A DNA stretch of 23,313 nucleotides from a virus, in IMG/VR virus record IMGVR_UViG_3300032118_001249, positions 1-23,313 of that record. One strand, 5' to 3'. Shown in pieces: positions 1 to 7,186 of this stretch. How positions within the stretch are numbered: the stretch's first letter is position 1; each line of letters starts with the position of its first letter. The position numbers and the translations under genes were made by a program. A model generated the notes under the pieces. It was not told the DNA's origin and did not search any database. It saw nothing but the letters and a program-made list of their open reading frames with translations.

Positions 1-9
1 GATGGGTGA
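1..9 (+). CDS. C-terminal end of an upstream gene (identity unknown; terminase large subunit expected by order)
   Basis: Reading GAT GGG TGA from base 1 gives a stop at 7-9 that overlaps the GTG start of the portal gene in a GTGA arrangement, the same junction type used repeatedly downstream. In siphoviruses the gene before portal is usually the terminase large subunit. Only two codons are visible, so the identity is inferred from order alone. Confidence 0.35.
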   Translation, partial: DG

Positions 10-2186
10 CGGACTTGGGACTGACTGAAACACTGCGGCGAATGCTGGGCAAGAGCCGGCCGCTGACCCCGCAGATGCGGGTAGCGGCCGCCAAGGCCGC
101 TCTGCGTGAGGCCCGTGAGCAGCTCGCTCTGGTCGCGCCCCAGCAGGCGAACCGGCCGATCTGGACCGATTGGTCAACCGCCAACGCGATCCAGAATGGG
201 CTGAAGAAGAACGAGTGGGTCTATTCGTGCGTCCGCAAGCTGGCCGACGCCATCTCCGCCGCCTCATGGTTCGCCGAGCAGCGCGTGGGCGAGGATGAAT
301 GGGAGCGCGATGACTCGCATCCGTTGAGCAACCTGCTGTCCCGCCCCAACCCCCAGATGAGTCGGCAGGACCTGTTCGAGCGGGCAACCTACCATCTGTA
401 TCTGGGCGGGAACTCAGTCTGGCACCTTGAGCGCAACGGGGCGGGCATCCCACAGACCATCGTGCCGCTGATGCCCGACCAGATCAAGCCCATACCCAGC
501 GGCCAGGGCCTCGAGGTGGCGCGCTACGAATACCGGGTGGGGAGCAAGAAGCAGCCGCTGGAGCCGCAGGACATCTGCCACCTGATGATCGCCGACCCGG
601 GCGACCCGTTCTGGGGCTTGGCGCCGCTGCGAGCCGCGATGCAGACGGTTGACACCGACGTTGAGGCGGTGCGTTGGAATAAGGTGAGCCTCCAGAACCG
701 CGCCGTGACTGATGGGCTGTTCGCGTTCAAGCACCCGCTGACTACCGAGCAGTGGGAAGACGCGCAGGAGCAGGTGAAGGAGCAGCACCTCGGAGCCGAC
801 AACGCGCATATGCCCTGGGTGCTGGGCGCGGATGCGAATTACACGCCGATGAGTTTGAGTCCGGTCGAGATGGATTTCCTCAGAACCCGCATGTTCAACG
901 TCGCTTCGATATGCAATGTCTTCGGAGTTCCGGTCGTGCTGATAAGTCAGGAGCGCACGACCTTCAACAACATGGAAACGGGCCGAAAGATTTTCTGGGA
1001 AGACACGGTCATCCCGCGACTCGACGACCTGGGCGACGCGCTTGACCTGCGGCTCTGCCCCTATTGGAACCCCGAAGGGCTGAAGGACGCGAGCAAGAAG
1101 ACACTGCGGATCGGCTACGACGTGTCCGCCATCCCAGCGATGCAGAGCATCTGGCGCGAGAAGGTTGACTCGGGCCGCAAGCTCTGGGACATGGGAGTGC
1201 CGTTCAACGAGGTCAACCAGCGGCTCTCACTGGGCGTTGCCGCGGTGGAGGGCGGGGACTTGCCCTGGGGCGGAAGCAAGCCGCCGACGCTGGGGTACGC
1301 GCCGATCGCCGAGCCACCGAAGTCATTGGTGGGAGCGACAGAGCTGAAGTCCGGCATGGCGGGGGCCGAGAAGGCCGCCTACTGGAAGGCCTTCGACAAC
1401 GATCGGGCGCGCTGGGAAGATCGGATCGCCAAGCAGATAGCCGAGCTATTCGGGGCCGAGGGCGAGGCGGTGGCGGCGGCCTTCGAGGAGCAGGGCAAGG
1501 CGGCCATCGCTGGCGCGATCGAGCGGGGCAAGACGCACTGGTCGGCCTGGCTGGTCCAGGCCTACAAGCAGATGATCATCCACTTCGGGACCTTGGAGGG
1601 GCGGCGGATCATCAGAGCGATCCCGAAGAGTGCGATGCCCGAGTTGCAGCGCAAGGACCTGGAGTACAAGGAGCGCGCTTGGAACTTCGACTTCGACGAC
1701 CCGGCGGTCGAGCACTTTGTTCGCACGGAAACGGCCGCGAAGGTCACGCTGATGACGGAGACGACCAAGGACGCCATCGCCGAGGGCGTGGCTGAGGGGC
1801 TATCGCAGAACGAAGGCGCCGCCGACATCGCCGCGCGCATCAGGGCCTCCTATGCCGACTGGGCGGGCGAGGGCGATTCTCCGCTTGACCGCAGCCGTAG
1901 CTTCCTGATCGCGCGGACCGAGGCGGGCGCGGCGGTGAACTTCGGGCACAACGAGGGGGCCCGCCAGATTGAGGAAGAGACGGGAGCGACGGTGCTGAAG
2001 GAATGGATCAGCAGCCGCGACGATAGGGTGCGGGACTCGCACGCGGCGGTAGACGGCGAGATTCGGCGCATGCCTGATGCGTTCTCCAATGGCCTGCTGT
2101 ATCCGAATCAGGCAGGCGCACCAGCGGAGGAACGATGTAATTGCCGGTGCGGGTGCGCGCACCTAGTGGAGGGCTTGAGCGCGTGA
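6..2186 (+). CDS. Portal protein fused to a Mu F/SPP1 gp7-like head morphogenesis domain
   Basis: A 726-residue protein starting at GTG 6. Residues about 1-430 look like an HK97-family portal, the ring at one capsid vertex through which DNA enters. Signs are NEWVYSCVRKLADAIS near residue 70, the segment HPLSNLLSRPNPQMSRQDLF, and a C-terminal portal part with VFGVPVVLISQERTTFNNME. After a linker, residues about 573-726 match the phage Mu F-like minor head family: RTETA...LIARTEAG, the motif WISSRDDRVRDSHAAVDGE and the terminal cysteine motif ERCNCRC. Mu F-like proteins are normally separate minor capsid proteins encoded just after portal; here no stop separates them. The 3' end overlaps the next gene in a GTGA junction. 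The portal call is firm, and the fusion is directly visible as one open frame. Confidence 0.93.
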   Translation: MTDLGLTETLRRMLGKSRPLTPQMRVAAAKAALREAREQLALVAPQQANRPIWTDWSTANAIQNGLKKNEWVYSCVRKLADAISAASWFAEQRVGEDEWERDDSHPLSNLLSRPNPQMSRQDLFERATYHLYLGGNSVWHLERNGAGIPQTIVPLMPDQIKPIPSGQGLEVARYEYRVGSKKQPLEPQDICHLMIADPGDPFWGLAPLRAAMQTVDTDVEAVRWNKVSLQNRAVTDGLFAFKHPLTTEQWEDAQEQVKEQHLGADNAHMPWVLGADANYTPMSLSPVEMDFLRTRMFNVASICNVFGVPVVLISQERTTFNNMETGRKIFWEDTVIPRLDDLGDALDLRLCPYWNPEGLKDASKKTLRIGYDVSAIPAMQSIWREKVDSGRKLWDMGVPFNEVNQRLSLGVAAVEGGDLPWGGSKPPTLGYAPIAEPPKSLVGATELKSGMAGAEKAAYWKAFDNDRARWEDRIAKQIAELFGAEGEAVAAAFEEQGKAAIAGAIERGKTHWSAWLVQAYKQMIIHFGTLEGRRIIRAIPKSAMPELQRKDLEYKERAWNFDFDDPAVEHFVRTETAAKVTLMTETTKDAIAEGVAEGLSQNEGAADIAARIRASYADWAGEGDSPLDRSRSFLIARTEAGAAVNFGHNEGARQIEEETGATVLKEWISSRDDRVRDSHAAVDGEIRRMPDAFSNGLLYPNQAGAPAEERCNCRCGCAHLVEGLSA

Positions 2187-3109
2187 TACTGCTGGTCGGA
2201 CTGGACGGGTACGACTACCGGTGGGGCGGTCTGCTTGAGCAGGCGGGGTACAGCGTCGCGCCTATGCACGCGCCTGTGCCGCTGAGCTGGGTTGCCTGGA
2301 ACACGATCGGGACGGGCATCGATGCGAAGTCGTGGGGAGTGAGCGACAATCCGGTGGACTATCTGGAGTTCAACCGCGAGCGAATCCCGCGGCCGCCATA
2401 CCTATGGGAGCGGATGGCCGAGAGCGGGCAGGCGGCGCTCGTCGCGAACTGGCCCTTCGTGCTTACCCCGCAGCCGTTCTACGGCACGCTGGTCTGCGGC
2501 TACCCGGCGCCGGAGACGCACTACGTCATACCCGCCGACCAGGCGGGCCGCTGGGACTACCGGGAACTTGACCTATCGGCGCGATATATGCAGGCGAGCG
2601 AGGAACAGAAGGCGCGGCTACTGGCGTTGCCTGCGCGCGAGCATCTGCGGAACGCTACGGTGTTGCGCAATCGTCTGGCCCTGAGAGTGATAGAGCAGGC
2701 GCAGGAAACCGCCCCGGCGATGACCGCCCTCGGCATTATGAACTGCGACCGCCTCAGCCACTATGCCAATGCGGTAATGCTGGACGAGCAGTTCCGCGCC
2801 GAGCTACTGGTGGGCCTGACGGAGGCGGTTGCCATGGTTGAGCAGGCGTTGCAGCCCGAGTGCACGATCCTGTTCTCCGACCACGGGCTTGACCTTGAGG
2901 CGCCGGCGCGAACGGGTGGCCCTGGATATACGACCCACGCCATAGAGCTTCCCGACAGCATGACCGGAGTGCTGGCGCTGAGGCAGGTGGGCTACAAGTT
3001 GCCGTCAATGACGGCGCAGCAGATAGATGTAGCGCCGATGGTGTTGAATCGGCTGGGCATCGGCCACGACTTGGCGGGCATTGACAGGTCGGTGCCCCAG
3101 GGAGACTGA
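2183..3109 (+). CDS. Alkaline-phosphatase-superfamily hydrolase, type I phosphodiesterase/nucleotide pyrophosphatase-like
   Basis: Start is GTG 2183 (GTGA overlap with the portal stop, GGAGGG about 10 nt upstream), giving 308 residues; the open frame extends further upstream inside portal but nothing supports that. The complete metal and nucleophile set of the family can be read off: D8 in VGLDGYD, nucleophile S35 in the segment SWVAWNTIGTG followed by SWGV (matching the T-x-P-x-x-x-T-x-x-TG...HGv region of nucleotide pyrophosphatases), D189 and H193 in CDRLSH, D233-H234 in FSDHG, and H252 in TTHAI. Such enzymes hydrolyse phosphodiesters, phosphomonoesters or related esters using two metal ions. 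No signal peptide or membrane segment is seen. The substrate is unknown. Its position between portal and protease is unusual for a virion assembly module; it may work with the sugar and methyl transfer genes downstream. Confidence 0.85.
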   Translation: MILLVGLDGYDYRWGGLLEQAGYSVAPMHAPVPLSWVAWNTIGTGIDAKSWGVSDNPVDYLEFNRERIPRPPYLWERMAESGQAALVANWPFVLTPQPFYGTLVCGYPAPETHYVIPADQAGRWDYRELDLSARYMQASEEQKARLLALPAREHLRNATVLRNRLALRVIEQAQETAPAMTALGIMNCDRLSHYANAVMLDEQFRAELLVGLTEAVAMVEQALQPECTILFSDHGLDLEAPARTGGPGYTTHAIELPDSMTGVLALRQVGYKLPSMTAQQIDVAPMVLNRLGIGHDLAGIDRSVPQGD

Positions 3110-3110
3110 G

Positions 3111-4265
3111 ATGGAAGACAAGGGTGCGACGACGTTTGGGGACCTGAAGCTGGCGCCGCGCGAGCGGACATGGGACCGCGGGGCCGCCGACAAGCGCGTG
3201 CGCGCGTGGGCGGGCGCGGACGAGGCGCCGAATGCCAAGTATCGGCGCGCGTTTTTCTGGTTCGACGGCGAGGCGGCAGACACATTCGGGGCTTACAAGC
3301 TCCAGTTCGCGGACATCATCGACGGCTCACTGGTGGCAGTGCCGCGGGGTGTCTTCGCCTGCGCCGGTGCGATCCAGGGGGCGCGCGGCGGCGTGGACAT
3401 ACCCGCGGATGATGTGCCGGCCGTGAAGTCGCATGTCGGCAAGTACTACGCGAAGATGCGCCGCGAGTGGGACGACGAGACCATTCAGCCGCCCTGGAAG
3501 AGCAAGGCGGCGGCTGCGGGCGGCCAGGAGAAGACAGGCATGGAGTTCAAGGTTTACCCGGCGGAGTTCAAAGTGGACGGCGACGGTAGGCACGTCGAGG
3601 CCTACGTCAGCGTGTTCGGCAACGTGGACGAGGGCGGCGACCGCGCCAACCGGGGCATGTTCCAGCGCTGCCTGGACGACCCAACATTGCGCGATGAGAT
3701 CGCTTTCTGCTGGCAGCATCAATGGTGTTGGCCGATCGGGGTGCCAGAAGTTATAGAGGAGCACTCAACCGGGCTGTTCACTCGCTCCTACGTATCGGAG
3801 ACGACATGGGGCAACGACGCGCTGGTGCTGCTGCGCGATCGCGCGGTGAAGAAGATGAGCATCGGCTACAACACGGTTCGCAGCATGACCGACGATGAGA
3901 CGGGAATTCGCGATCTCCTCGATGTGGATTTGTGGGAGTATTCGCCCGTGACGTGGGCGATGAACCGCATGGCGCGAGTTACCGGGGTGAAGAATGGCGA
4001 CTCCGCGCTAATCCTTAAGCGGTTCGTGGCGATGCAGGACGAGATCACCGCTGGCAGGATGCTGGACCCGAACTACCTTGACCGGATGATCGACACCCTC
4101 AAGGCGCTCCGCGAGGCGACGCCGGGCGGCCGCCCGCCCTCGCCGGACGGAGACGGAGAGGCCCTCGATCCGGCGGTGAAGGGAATCGCGGCAGACCTGT
4201 CGGCATTCGTGCAGCGGGTGAAGCTGGGAGAGGGCCTCGAAGAGTTCGCCCACTCGGTCCGCTGA
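3111..4265 (+). CDS. HK97-type prohead maturation protease with an extra N-terminal domain
   Basis: Start is ATG 3111, one base after the preceding stop, with GGGAG upstream; 384 residues. Residues about 55-116 form a short domain (AYKLQFADIIDGSLVAVPRG, then ARGGVDIP and a VKSHVGKYY end) that I recall as a common N-terminal attachment to phage proheads proteases and related phage proteins; its role is unknown. Residues about 144-300 are the S78/U35 prohead protease: EAYVSVFGNVDEGGD, catalytic-type H203 in FCWQHQW, S250 in VKKMSIGY, and the LWEYSPV motif near residue 274. It cleaves the capsid protein delta domain and assembly partners inside the prohead. The C-terminal 80 residues are charged and rich in Pro/Gly around 338-350, plausibly a scaffold-like tail. 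An internal start at 3540 could make the protease domain alone. Confidence 0.9.
   Translation: MEDKGATTFGDLKLAPRERTWDRGAADKRVRAWAGADEAPNAKYRRAFFWFDGEAADTFGAYKLQFADIIDGSLVAVPRGVFACAGAIQGARGGVDIPADDVPAVKSHVGKYYAKMRREWDDETIQPPWKSKAAAAGGQEKTGMEFKVYPAEFKVDGDGRHVEAYVSVFGNVDEGGDRANRGMFQRCLDDPTLRDEIAFCWQHQWCWPIGVPEVIEEHSTGLFTRSYVSETTWGNDALVLLRDRAVKKMSIGYNTVRSMTDDETGIRDLLDVDLWEYSPVTWAMNRMARVTGVKNGDSALILKRFVAMQDEITAGRMLDPNYLDRMIDTLKALREATPGGRPPSPDGDGEALDPAVKGIAADLSAFVQRVKLGEGLEEFAHSVR
3526..3542 (+). promoter_or_regulatory. Internal ribosome binding site and in-frame ATG at the protease domain boundary
   Basis: AGGAG at 3526-3530 lies 9 nt before an in-frame ATG at 3540 (M144 of the long protein). Translation from here would give a 241-residue product that begins directly at the prohead protease domain and lacks the N-terminal domain. 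The motif and spacing are seen; use as a start is inferred. Confidence 0.4.
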
Positions 4266-4289
4266 GTCGCATCTGACAGTCGGATAAGA

Positions 4290-4388
4290 GGCCCGGTCGG
4301 CCTGTAGGCATACAGGCCGCCGTGAAGACGGACAAAAGCCCTGACACCTTAGCTAAGGGGGTGCCGGGGCTTCGTCTTTGGCCGGGCC
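4290..4388 (+). promoter_or_regulatory. Three-way-junction RNA leader upstream of the major capsid gene (copy 1)
   Basis: Hand folding gives a closing stem P1 (GGCCCGGTC 4290-4298 with GGCCGGGCC 4380-4388, 9 bp with one G-U). It encloses hairpin P2 (GGCCTGTA 4299-4306 with TACAGGCC 4311-4318, tetraloop ggca) and a two-part hairpin P3: AAGACG 4325-4330 with CGTCTT 4373-4378, a 5-nt 5'-side bulge, then 4336-4348 with 4360-4372 (13 positions, one G-U and one A-C mismatch). The same plan recurs at 12690-12785 before the tail tube gene. ATAAG also precedes both copies. P3 plus the following CGTCTTT could act as a weak intrinsic terminator, so attenuation is an alternative to a leader role. Function is unknown. 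Confidence 0.72.
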
Positions 4389-4397
4389 ACAAACTAC

Positions 4398-4421
4398 CCC
4401 GCCGAGAGCGGGAGAACGGAG
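4398..4421 (+). promoter_or_regulatory. Small hairpin and Shine-Dalgarno site of the major capsid gene
   Basis: CCCGC 4398-4402 pairs with GCGGG 4408-4412 around a 5-nt loop, directly before GGAG at 4418-4421, which sits 7 nt before ATG 4429. The site decides the capsid start at 4429; the longer frame from TTG 4378 lies inside the leader structure and has no ribosome binding site. Confidence 0.6.
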
Positions 4422-4428
4422 TCGCACA

Positions 4429-5736
4429 ATGGGTGATGAGTTGAAGACCATCGGCGAGAGCATCGAGGCCCTGAAAGGGAGCTTCGACAAGCGCGTCGGT
4501 GAGATGAAGAGCGGCCTCGAGAAGGTTGAAAAGCTCGAGGGCGCGATCGAGGACATCAAGGCCAAGGTGACGGCCGGCGAAGCCACGATCGGTGAGCTGG
4601 TCGAGGCCAAGGAAGAGGTCAAGAGGCAGCGGACCGCCCTTGACGAGACCGCCAAGAAACTGGACGAGGTCGTGGCGCAGTTGGCTGCGGCCAGCAAGCG
4701 ACTGGACGAGGCAGAGGCGACAGCCAAGCGGCTGCCGCAGATGCTCGGCGACGAGGAGAAGAGCATCGGTGAGCGCTTCGTGGAGTCCGAGATGTACAAG
4801 GGCTTCAACGCGCAGACCGACAAGGCCTCCGGCGGCGTCGTCGTCAAGAATTTCTTCCCGCGCCACCGCAAGGCCGGGGAGATCACCGGCGCCAGCCTGG
4901 GCAACGTCGGCTCGTACTTCTACCAGCCGACGCGTGTGCCCGGCATCATCGGGCCACCGATGCCGGCGCCGCGCATCCGCGACCTGTTCCCGGTCCTGCC
5001 GACCTCGGTCGGCGCGGTCGAGTTCGTGCGTGAGACCGGCTTCACGAACAACGCGGCGGTTCAGGACGAGACGCCGGCCGACAAGCCACAGTCGGCCCTG
5101 ACCTTCGAGAGCAAGTCAGTGACGGTCAAGACGATCGCCCACTGGCTGCCGGCTTCGCGGCAGATCATCGCCGATGCCCCGGCGCTCCAGCAGTACATCG
5201 ATACGCGGTTGGTGCACGGCCTGGCGCTGGTCGAGGATGACGAGATCCTGAACGGCTCAGGCGGCGGCACACACCTCGAAGGCCTGCTGACCGACGCGGA
5301 CATCCAGCTCTACAGCGAGGCCGCGGGCGAGACCAAGGCCGACGCGGTGCGCAAGGCGATGACGCTCGTCGAGATCGCCGAGTATGCCGCGAGCGGGGTC
5401 ATCCTACACCCCAATGACTGGGAGGACATCGAACTCCTGAAGGACACCCTCGGCCGGTACATCTGGGCGAACGTCCAGCAGTCCGGCCAGCGACGGCTCT
5501 GGGGTCTGCCGGTCGTTACCACCACGAGGATCGACGAGCTGACCTTCTGCGTCGGCGCCTTTGACCTGGCGGCGGCGCTGTGGACAAGGGAAGATGCGAC
5601 TGTGCGGATCTCGGATCAGCACAGCGACTTCTTCATCAAGAACCTGCTGGCGATCCTGGCGGAAGAGCGCCTAGCGCTCACCGTCTATCGCCCGGAGTCT
5701 TGTGTGCTCGGGACCTTCTCGGCGGCGGGTAGCTAA
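4429..5736 (+). CDS. HK97-fold major capsid protein with N-terminal delta (scaffold) domain
   Basis: A 435-residue protein from ATG 4429 with GGAG 7 nt upstream. Residues about 1-110 are a highly charged, heptad-patterned helical region (ESIEALKGSFDKRV onward, many K/E/L repeats), as expected for the delta domain that serves as internal scaffold and is removed by the protease encoded just upstream. From about residue 115 (SIGERFVESEMYKGF) the HK97 fold begins: N-arm, an E-loop region around GFTNNAAVQDETPADKPQ, a spine-helix segment ASRQIIADAPALQQYID, and the P- and A-domain region around VILHPNDWEDIELLKD, ending in a typical capsid C terminus (LLAILAEERLALTVYRPE). It forms the capsid shell. 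The structured leader upstream and strong hairpins downstream set it apart from the tightly coupled genes around it, fitting a need for higher expression. Confidence 0.95.
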   Translation: MGDELKTIGESIEALKGSFDKRVGEMKSGLEKVEKLEGAIEDIKAKVTAGEATIGELVEAKEEVKRQRTALDETAKKLDEVVAQLAAASKRLDEAEATAKRLPQMLGDEEKSIGERFVESEMYKGFNAQTDKASGGVVVKNFFPRHRKAGEITGASLGNVGSYFYQPTRVPGIIGPPMPAPRIRDLFPVLPTSVGAVEFVRETGFTNNAAVQDETPADKPQSALTFESKSVTVKTIAHWLPASRQIIADAPALQQYIDTRLVHGLALVEDDEILNGSGGGTHLEGLLTDADIQLYSEAAGETKADAVRKAMTLVEIAEYAASGVILHPNDWEDIELLKDTLGRYIWANVQQSGQRRLWGLPVVTTTRIDELTFCVGAFDLAAALWTREDATVRISDQHSDFFIKNLLAILAEERLALTVYRPESCVLGTFSAAGS

Positions 5737-5745
5737 CGACAACCA

Positions 5746-5770
5746 ATGACCCCGCCTCCTGTGGGGTCAT
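5746..5770 (+). terminator. Hairpin just after the capsid gene
   Basis: ATGACCCC (5746-5753) pairs perfectly with GGGGTCAT (5763-5770) around a 9-nt loop, starting 9 nt after the capsid stop. No U-run follows directly, so it may stabilise the capsid mRNA 3' end or act with the next hairpin rather than terminate alone. Confidence 0.55.
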
Positions 5771-5771
5771 G

Positions 5772-5812
5772 TGGGGCCGGCCGGGCTTTCCTCCTTTCAC
5801 CGGCCGGCCCCA
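5772..5812 (+). terminator. 13-bp GC-rich hairpin with a CCUCC-containing loop, just before the methyltransferase start
   Basis: Bases 5772-5784 (TGGGGCCGGCCGG) pair without mismatch with 5800-5812 around a 15-nt pyrimidine-rich loop. The loop contains CCTCCTTTC, the same as the usual anti-Shine-Dalgarno tail of bacterial 16S rRNA. The ribosome binding site GGAG (5814-5817) of the next gene lies immediately 3' of the stem and is complementary to CTCC in the loop. It could attenuate transcription or lower translation of the methyltransferase; it lacks a clear U-tract. Confidence 0.55.
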
Positions 5813-5825
5813 TGGAGATAACACA

Positions 5826-6590
5826 GTGACAGACGCGGCTGATGCAACCGGATACATGCAGCGGCTTCAGCGGACCTGGGAGGCGTGGGCGCAGGCCGAC
5901 CCTTTATGGGCGATCTGCACGGTCCCAGCGCTGACCGGGAGGCGCTGGGGGCCGGAGCAGTTCTTCGCTACCGGCACGGCCCACGTCGCCGAGCTGATGG
6001 GCTACCTAGATAGTCTGCTCCCCAACCTGCCGCGCGGTGCGGCGCTGGACTTCGGCTGCGGCGTGGGCAGGCTGACGCAGGCGCTGTGCGCGGAGTTCCG
6101 CCAGGTCTGCGGAGTAGACGTGTCGCCCACCATGATAAGGTTGGCCGACGAGTTCAATCGCTGGCCCAACCAGTGCCGGTATCTGGTGAACGACCAACCC
6201 GACCTGAGTAGCTTCGAGGGCGGCGAGTGGGATCTGATTCACTCACACAACGTGCTCCAGCACATCGCGCCCGCGGCTACGGCGAGATACCTGGGTGAGT
6301 TCGTGCGCCTACTCACGCCGTATGGCGTCGCCGTGTTCCAACTCCCGTGTCGTCCTCGTTTTCGACCCGCTGGCTCGCGACCGTGGGACAGCTTGGATTC
6401 CTGGGGCGTCCCCGATGGAGGGCCCGTGAATGAGGATGGGCTGCAGCCCGCGATGGAGATGTATGGGATCGAGAAGCACGCCGTGATCGAGGTCATTGAG
6501 CAGGCCGGCGGCGAGGTGATCGAGGCCGCGACAGACCCGGCCCCGATTGTGGACTGGGAGAGCATCCGGTACGTAGTGAGGCGAGCATGA
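5826..6590 (+). CDS. Class I SAM-dependent methyltransferase (Methyltransf_11/25-like)
   Basis: Start chosen at GTG 5826, 8 nt after GGAG 5814-5817; the upstream ATG at 5769 falls inside the hairpin. 254 residues. The Rossmann-type SAM fold shows motif I LDFGCGVGRL near residue 75, the acidic strand-2 end in CGVDVSPTMIRLADE, and the post-motif DLIHSHNVLQHI, which typifies small-molecule, sugar or lipid methyltransferases more than DNA methylases. No DNA target-recognition domain and no DPPY-type motif is seen. It opens a run of four genes (three methyltransferases and a glycosyltransferase) joined by 4-nt overlaps, so the likely substrate is a sugar or glycan. The acceptor is not identifiable from sequence. 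Confidence 0.85.
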   Translation: MTDAADATGYMQRLQRTWEAWAQADPLWAICTVPALTGRRWGPEQFFATGTAHVAELMGYLDSLLPNLPRGAALDFGCGVGRLTQALCAEFRQVCGVDVSPTMIRLADEFNRWPNQCRYLVNDQPDLSSFEGGEWDLIHSHNVLQHIAPAATARYLGEFVRLLTPYGVAVFQLPCRPRFRPAGSRPWDSLDSWGVPDGGPVNEDGLQPAMEMYGIEKHAVIEVIEQAGGEVIEAATDPAPIVDWESIRYVVRRA

Positions 6591-7186
6591 CGGCGACAGA
6601 CGAAGTGCAGGATACACTCGACTTCTTGGCTACCCTCGGGGGCGCTTCGCGCATGGAGTGCGAGACGCGGGTGCGCTACGCGATGGAGGTGTCGCCGCCC
6701 GCCGTCATCGTCGAGTTGGGCGTGATGGTCGGGCAGGGACTGTGCTGCCTGGGTTGCGGGGCCCGGTTCGGCCAGGGCGCGCTGAGCTTCGGCATTGACC
6801 TGTTCGGGATGCGACCGAGCGGGCAGGGAGCAGCCTACGACAACCCCGCGAACATGGCGACGGTCAGGGGCTACATCGAGCGGTTCGGGCTTTCGGAGCT
6901 GGTGACACTCATGCAGGCCGATACTGCTGAGGCTGTGGCCCAGTGGGAGGAGCCTATCGGGCTGCTGGTGGTCGACGCGGGCCACGACTACGAGCAGGTG
7001 CTGGCCGACGCGAAGGCGTGGCTGCCGCACGTCGTGCCGGGCGGTCTGCTCCTGATGCACGATGCTCGGAACCCGGCATGGCCCGGCGTTGACCGGGTGA
7101 TCAATGAGGAGATTCTGCCGAGCGGTGAGTGGGACGACGCCGAGTTCGTCCCGCCGTTTTCGCGGTGGCTCAGGAGGAAGCCGTGA
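6587..7186 (+). CDS. Class I SAM-dependent methyltransferase (Methyltransf_24-like), first of two related genes
   Basis: 199 residues from ATG 6587, overlapping the preceding stop as ATGA. It shows a SAM-binding strand-loop IVELGVMVGQG near residue 41, a second strand FGIDLFG, and the segment LLVVDAGHDYEQVLADAKAW followed by VVPGGLLLMHDARN. The D-x-x-H-x-Y motif and the GG-x-x-x-x-HD motif fit the Methyltransf_24/cephalosporin hydroxylase-like group, whose members often act on sugars in surface glycan pathways. The next gene has the same architecture with clearly diverged sequence, suggesting an old duplication or two separately acquired relatives. Its target is inferred only from the adjacent glycosyltransferase. 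Confidence 0.82.
   Translation: MTATDEVQDTLDFLATLGGASRMECETRVRYAMEVSPPAVIVELGVMVGQGLCCLGCGARFGQGALSFGIDLFGMRPSGQGAAYDNPANMATVRGYIERFGLSELVTLMQADTAEAVAQWEEPIGLLVVDAGHDYEQVLADAKAWLPHVVPGGLLLMHDARNPAWPGVDRVINEEILPSGEWDDAEFVPPFSRWLRRKP

Noticed and set aside
4378-4428. Capsid start at TTG 4378
   Set aside because: It falls in P1/P3 of the leader; ATG 4429 has GGAG at 7 nt and begins a typical delta domain.
4099-4866. A 255-codon - strand open frame over the capsid leader
   Set aside because: It overlaps the protease, the leader and the capsid delta domain, and its Leu-rich translation mirrors the antisense of the coiled-coil region.
5769-5825. ATG 5769 as start of the first methyltransferase
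   Set aside because: It lies within the hairpin region with no ribosome binding site; GTG 5826 has GGAG at 8 nt and the SAM fold starts well after it.
6239-7060. A 273-codon - strand open frame opposite the methyltransferases
   Set aside because: No recognisable motif and full overlap with two well-supported methyltransferase genes.
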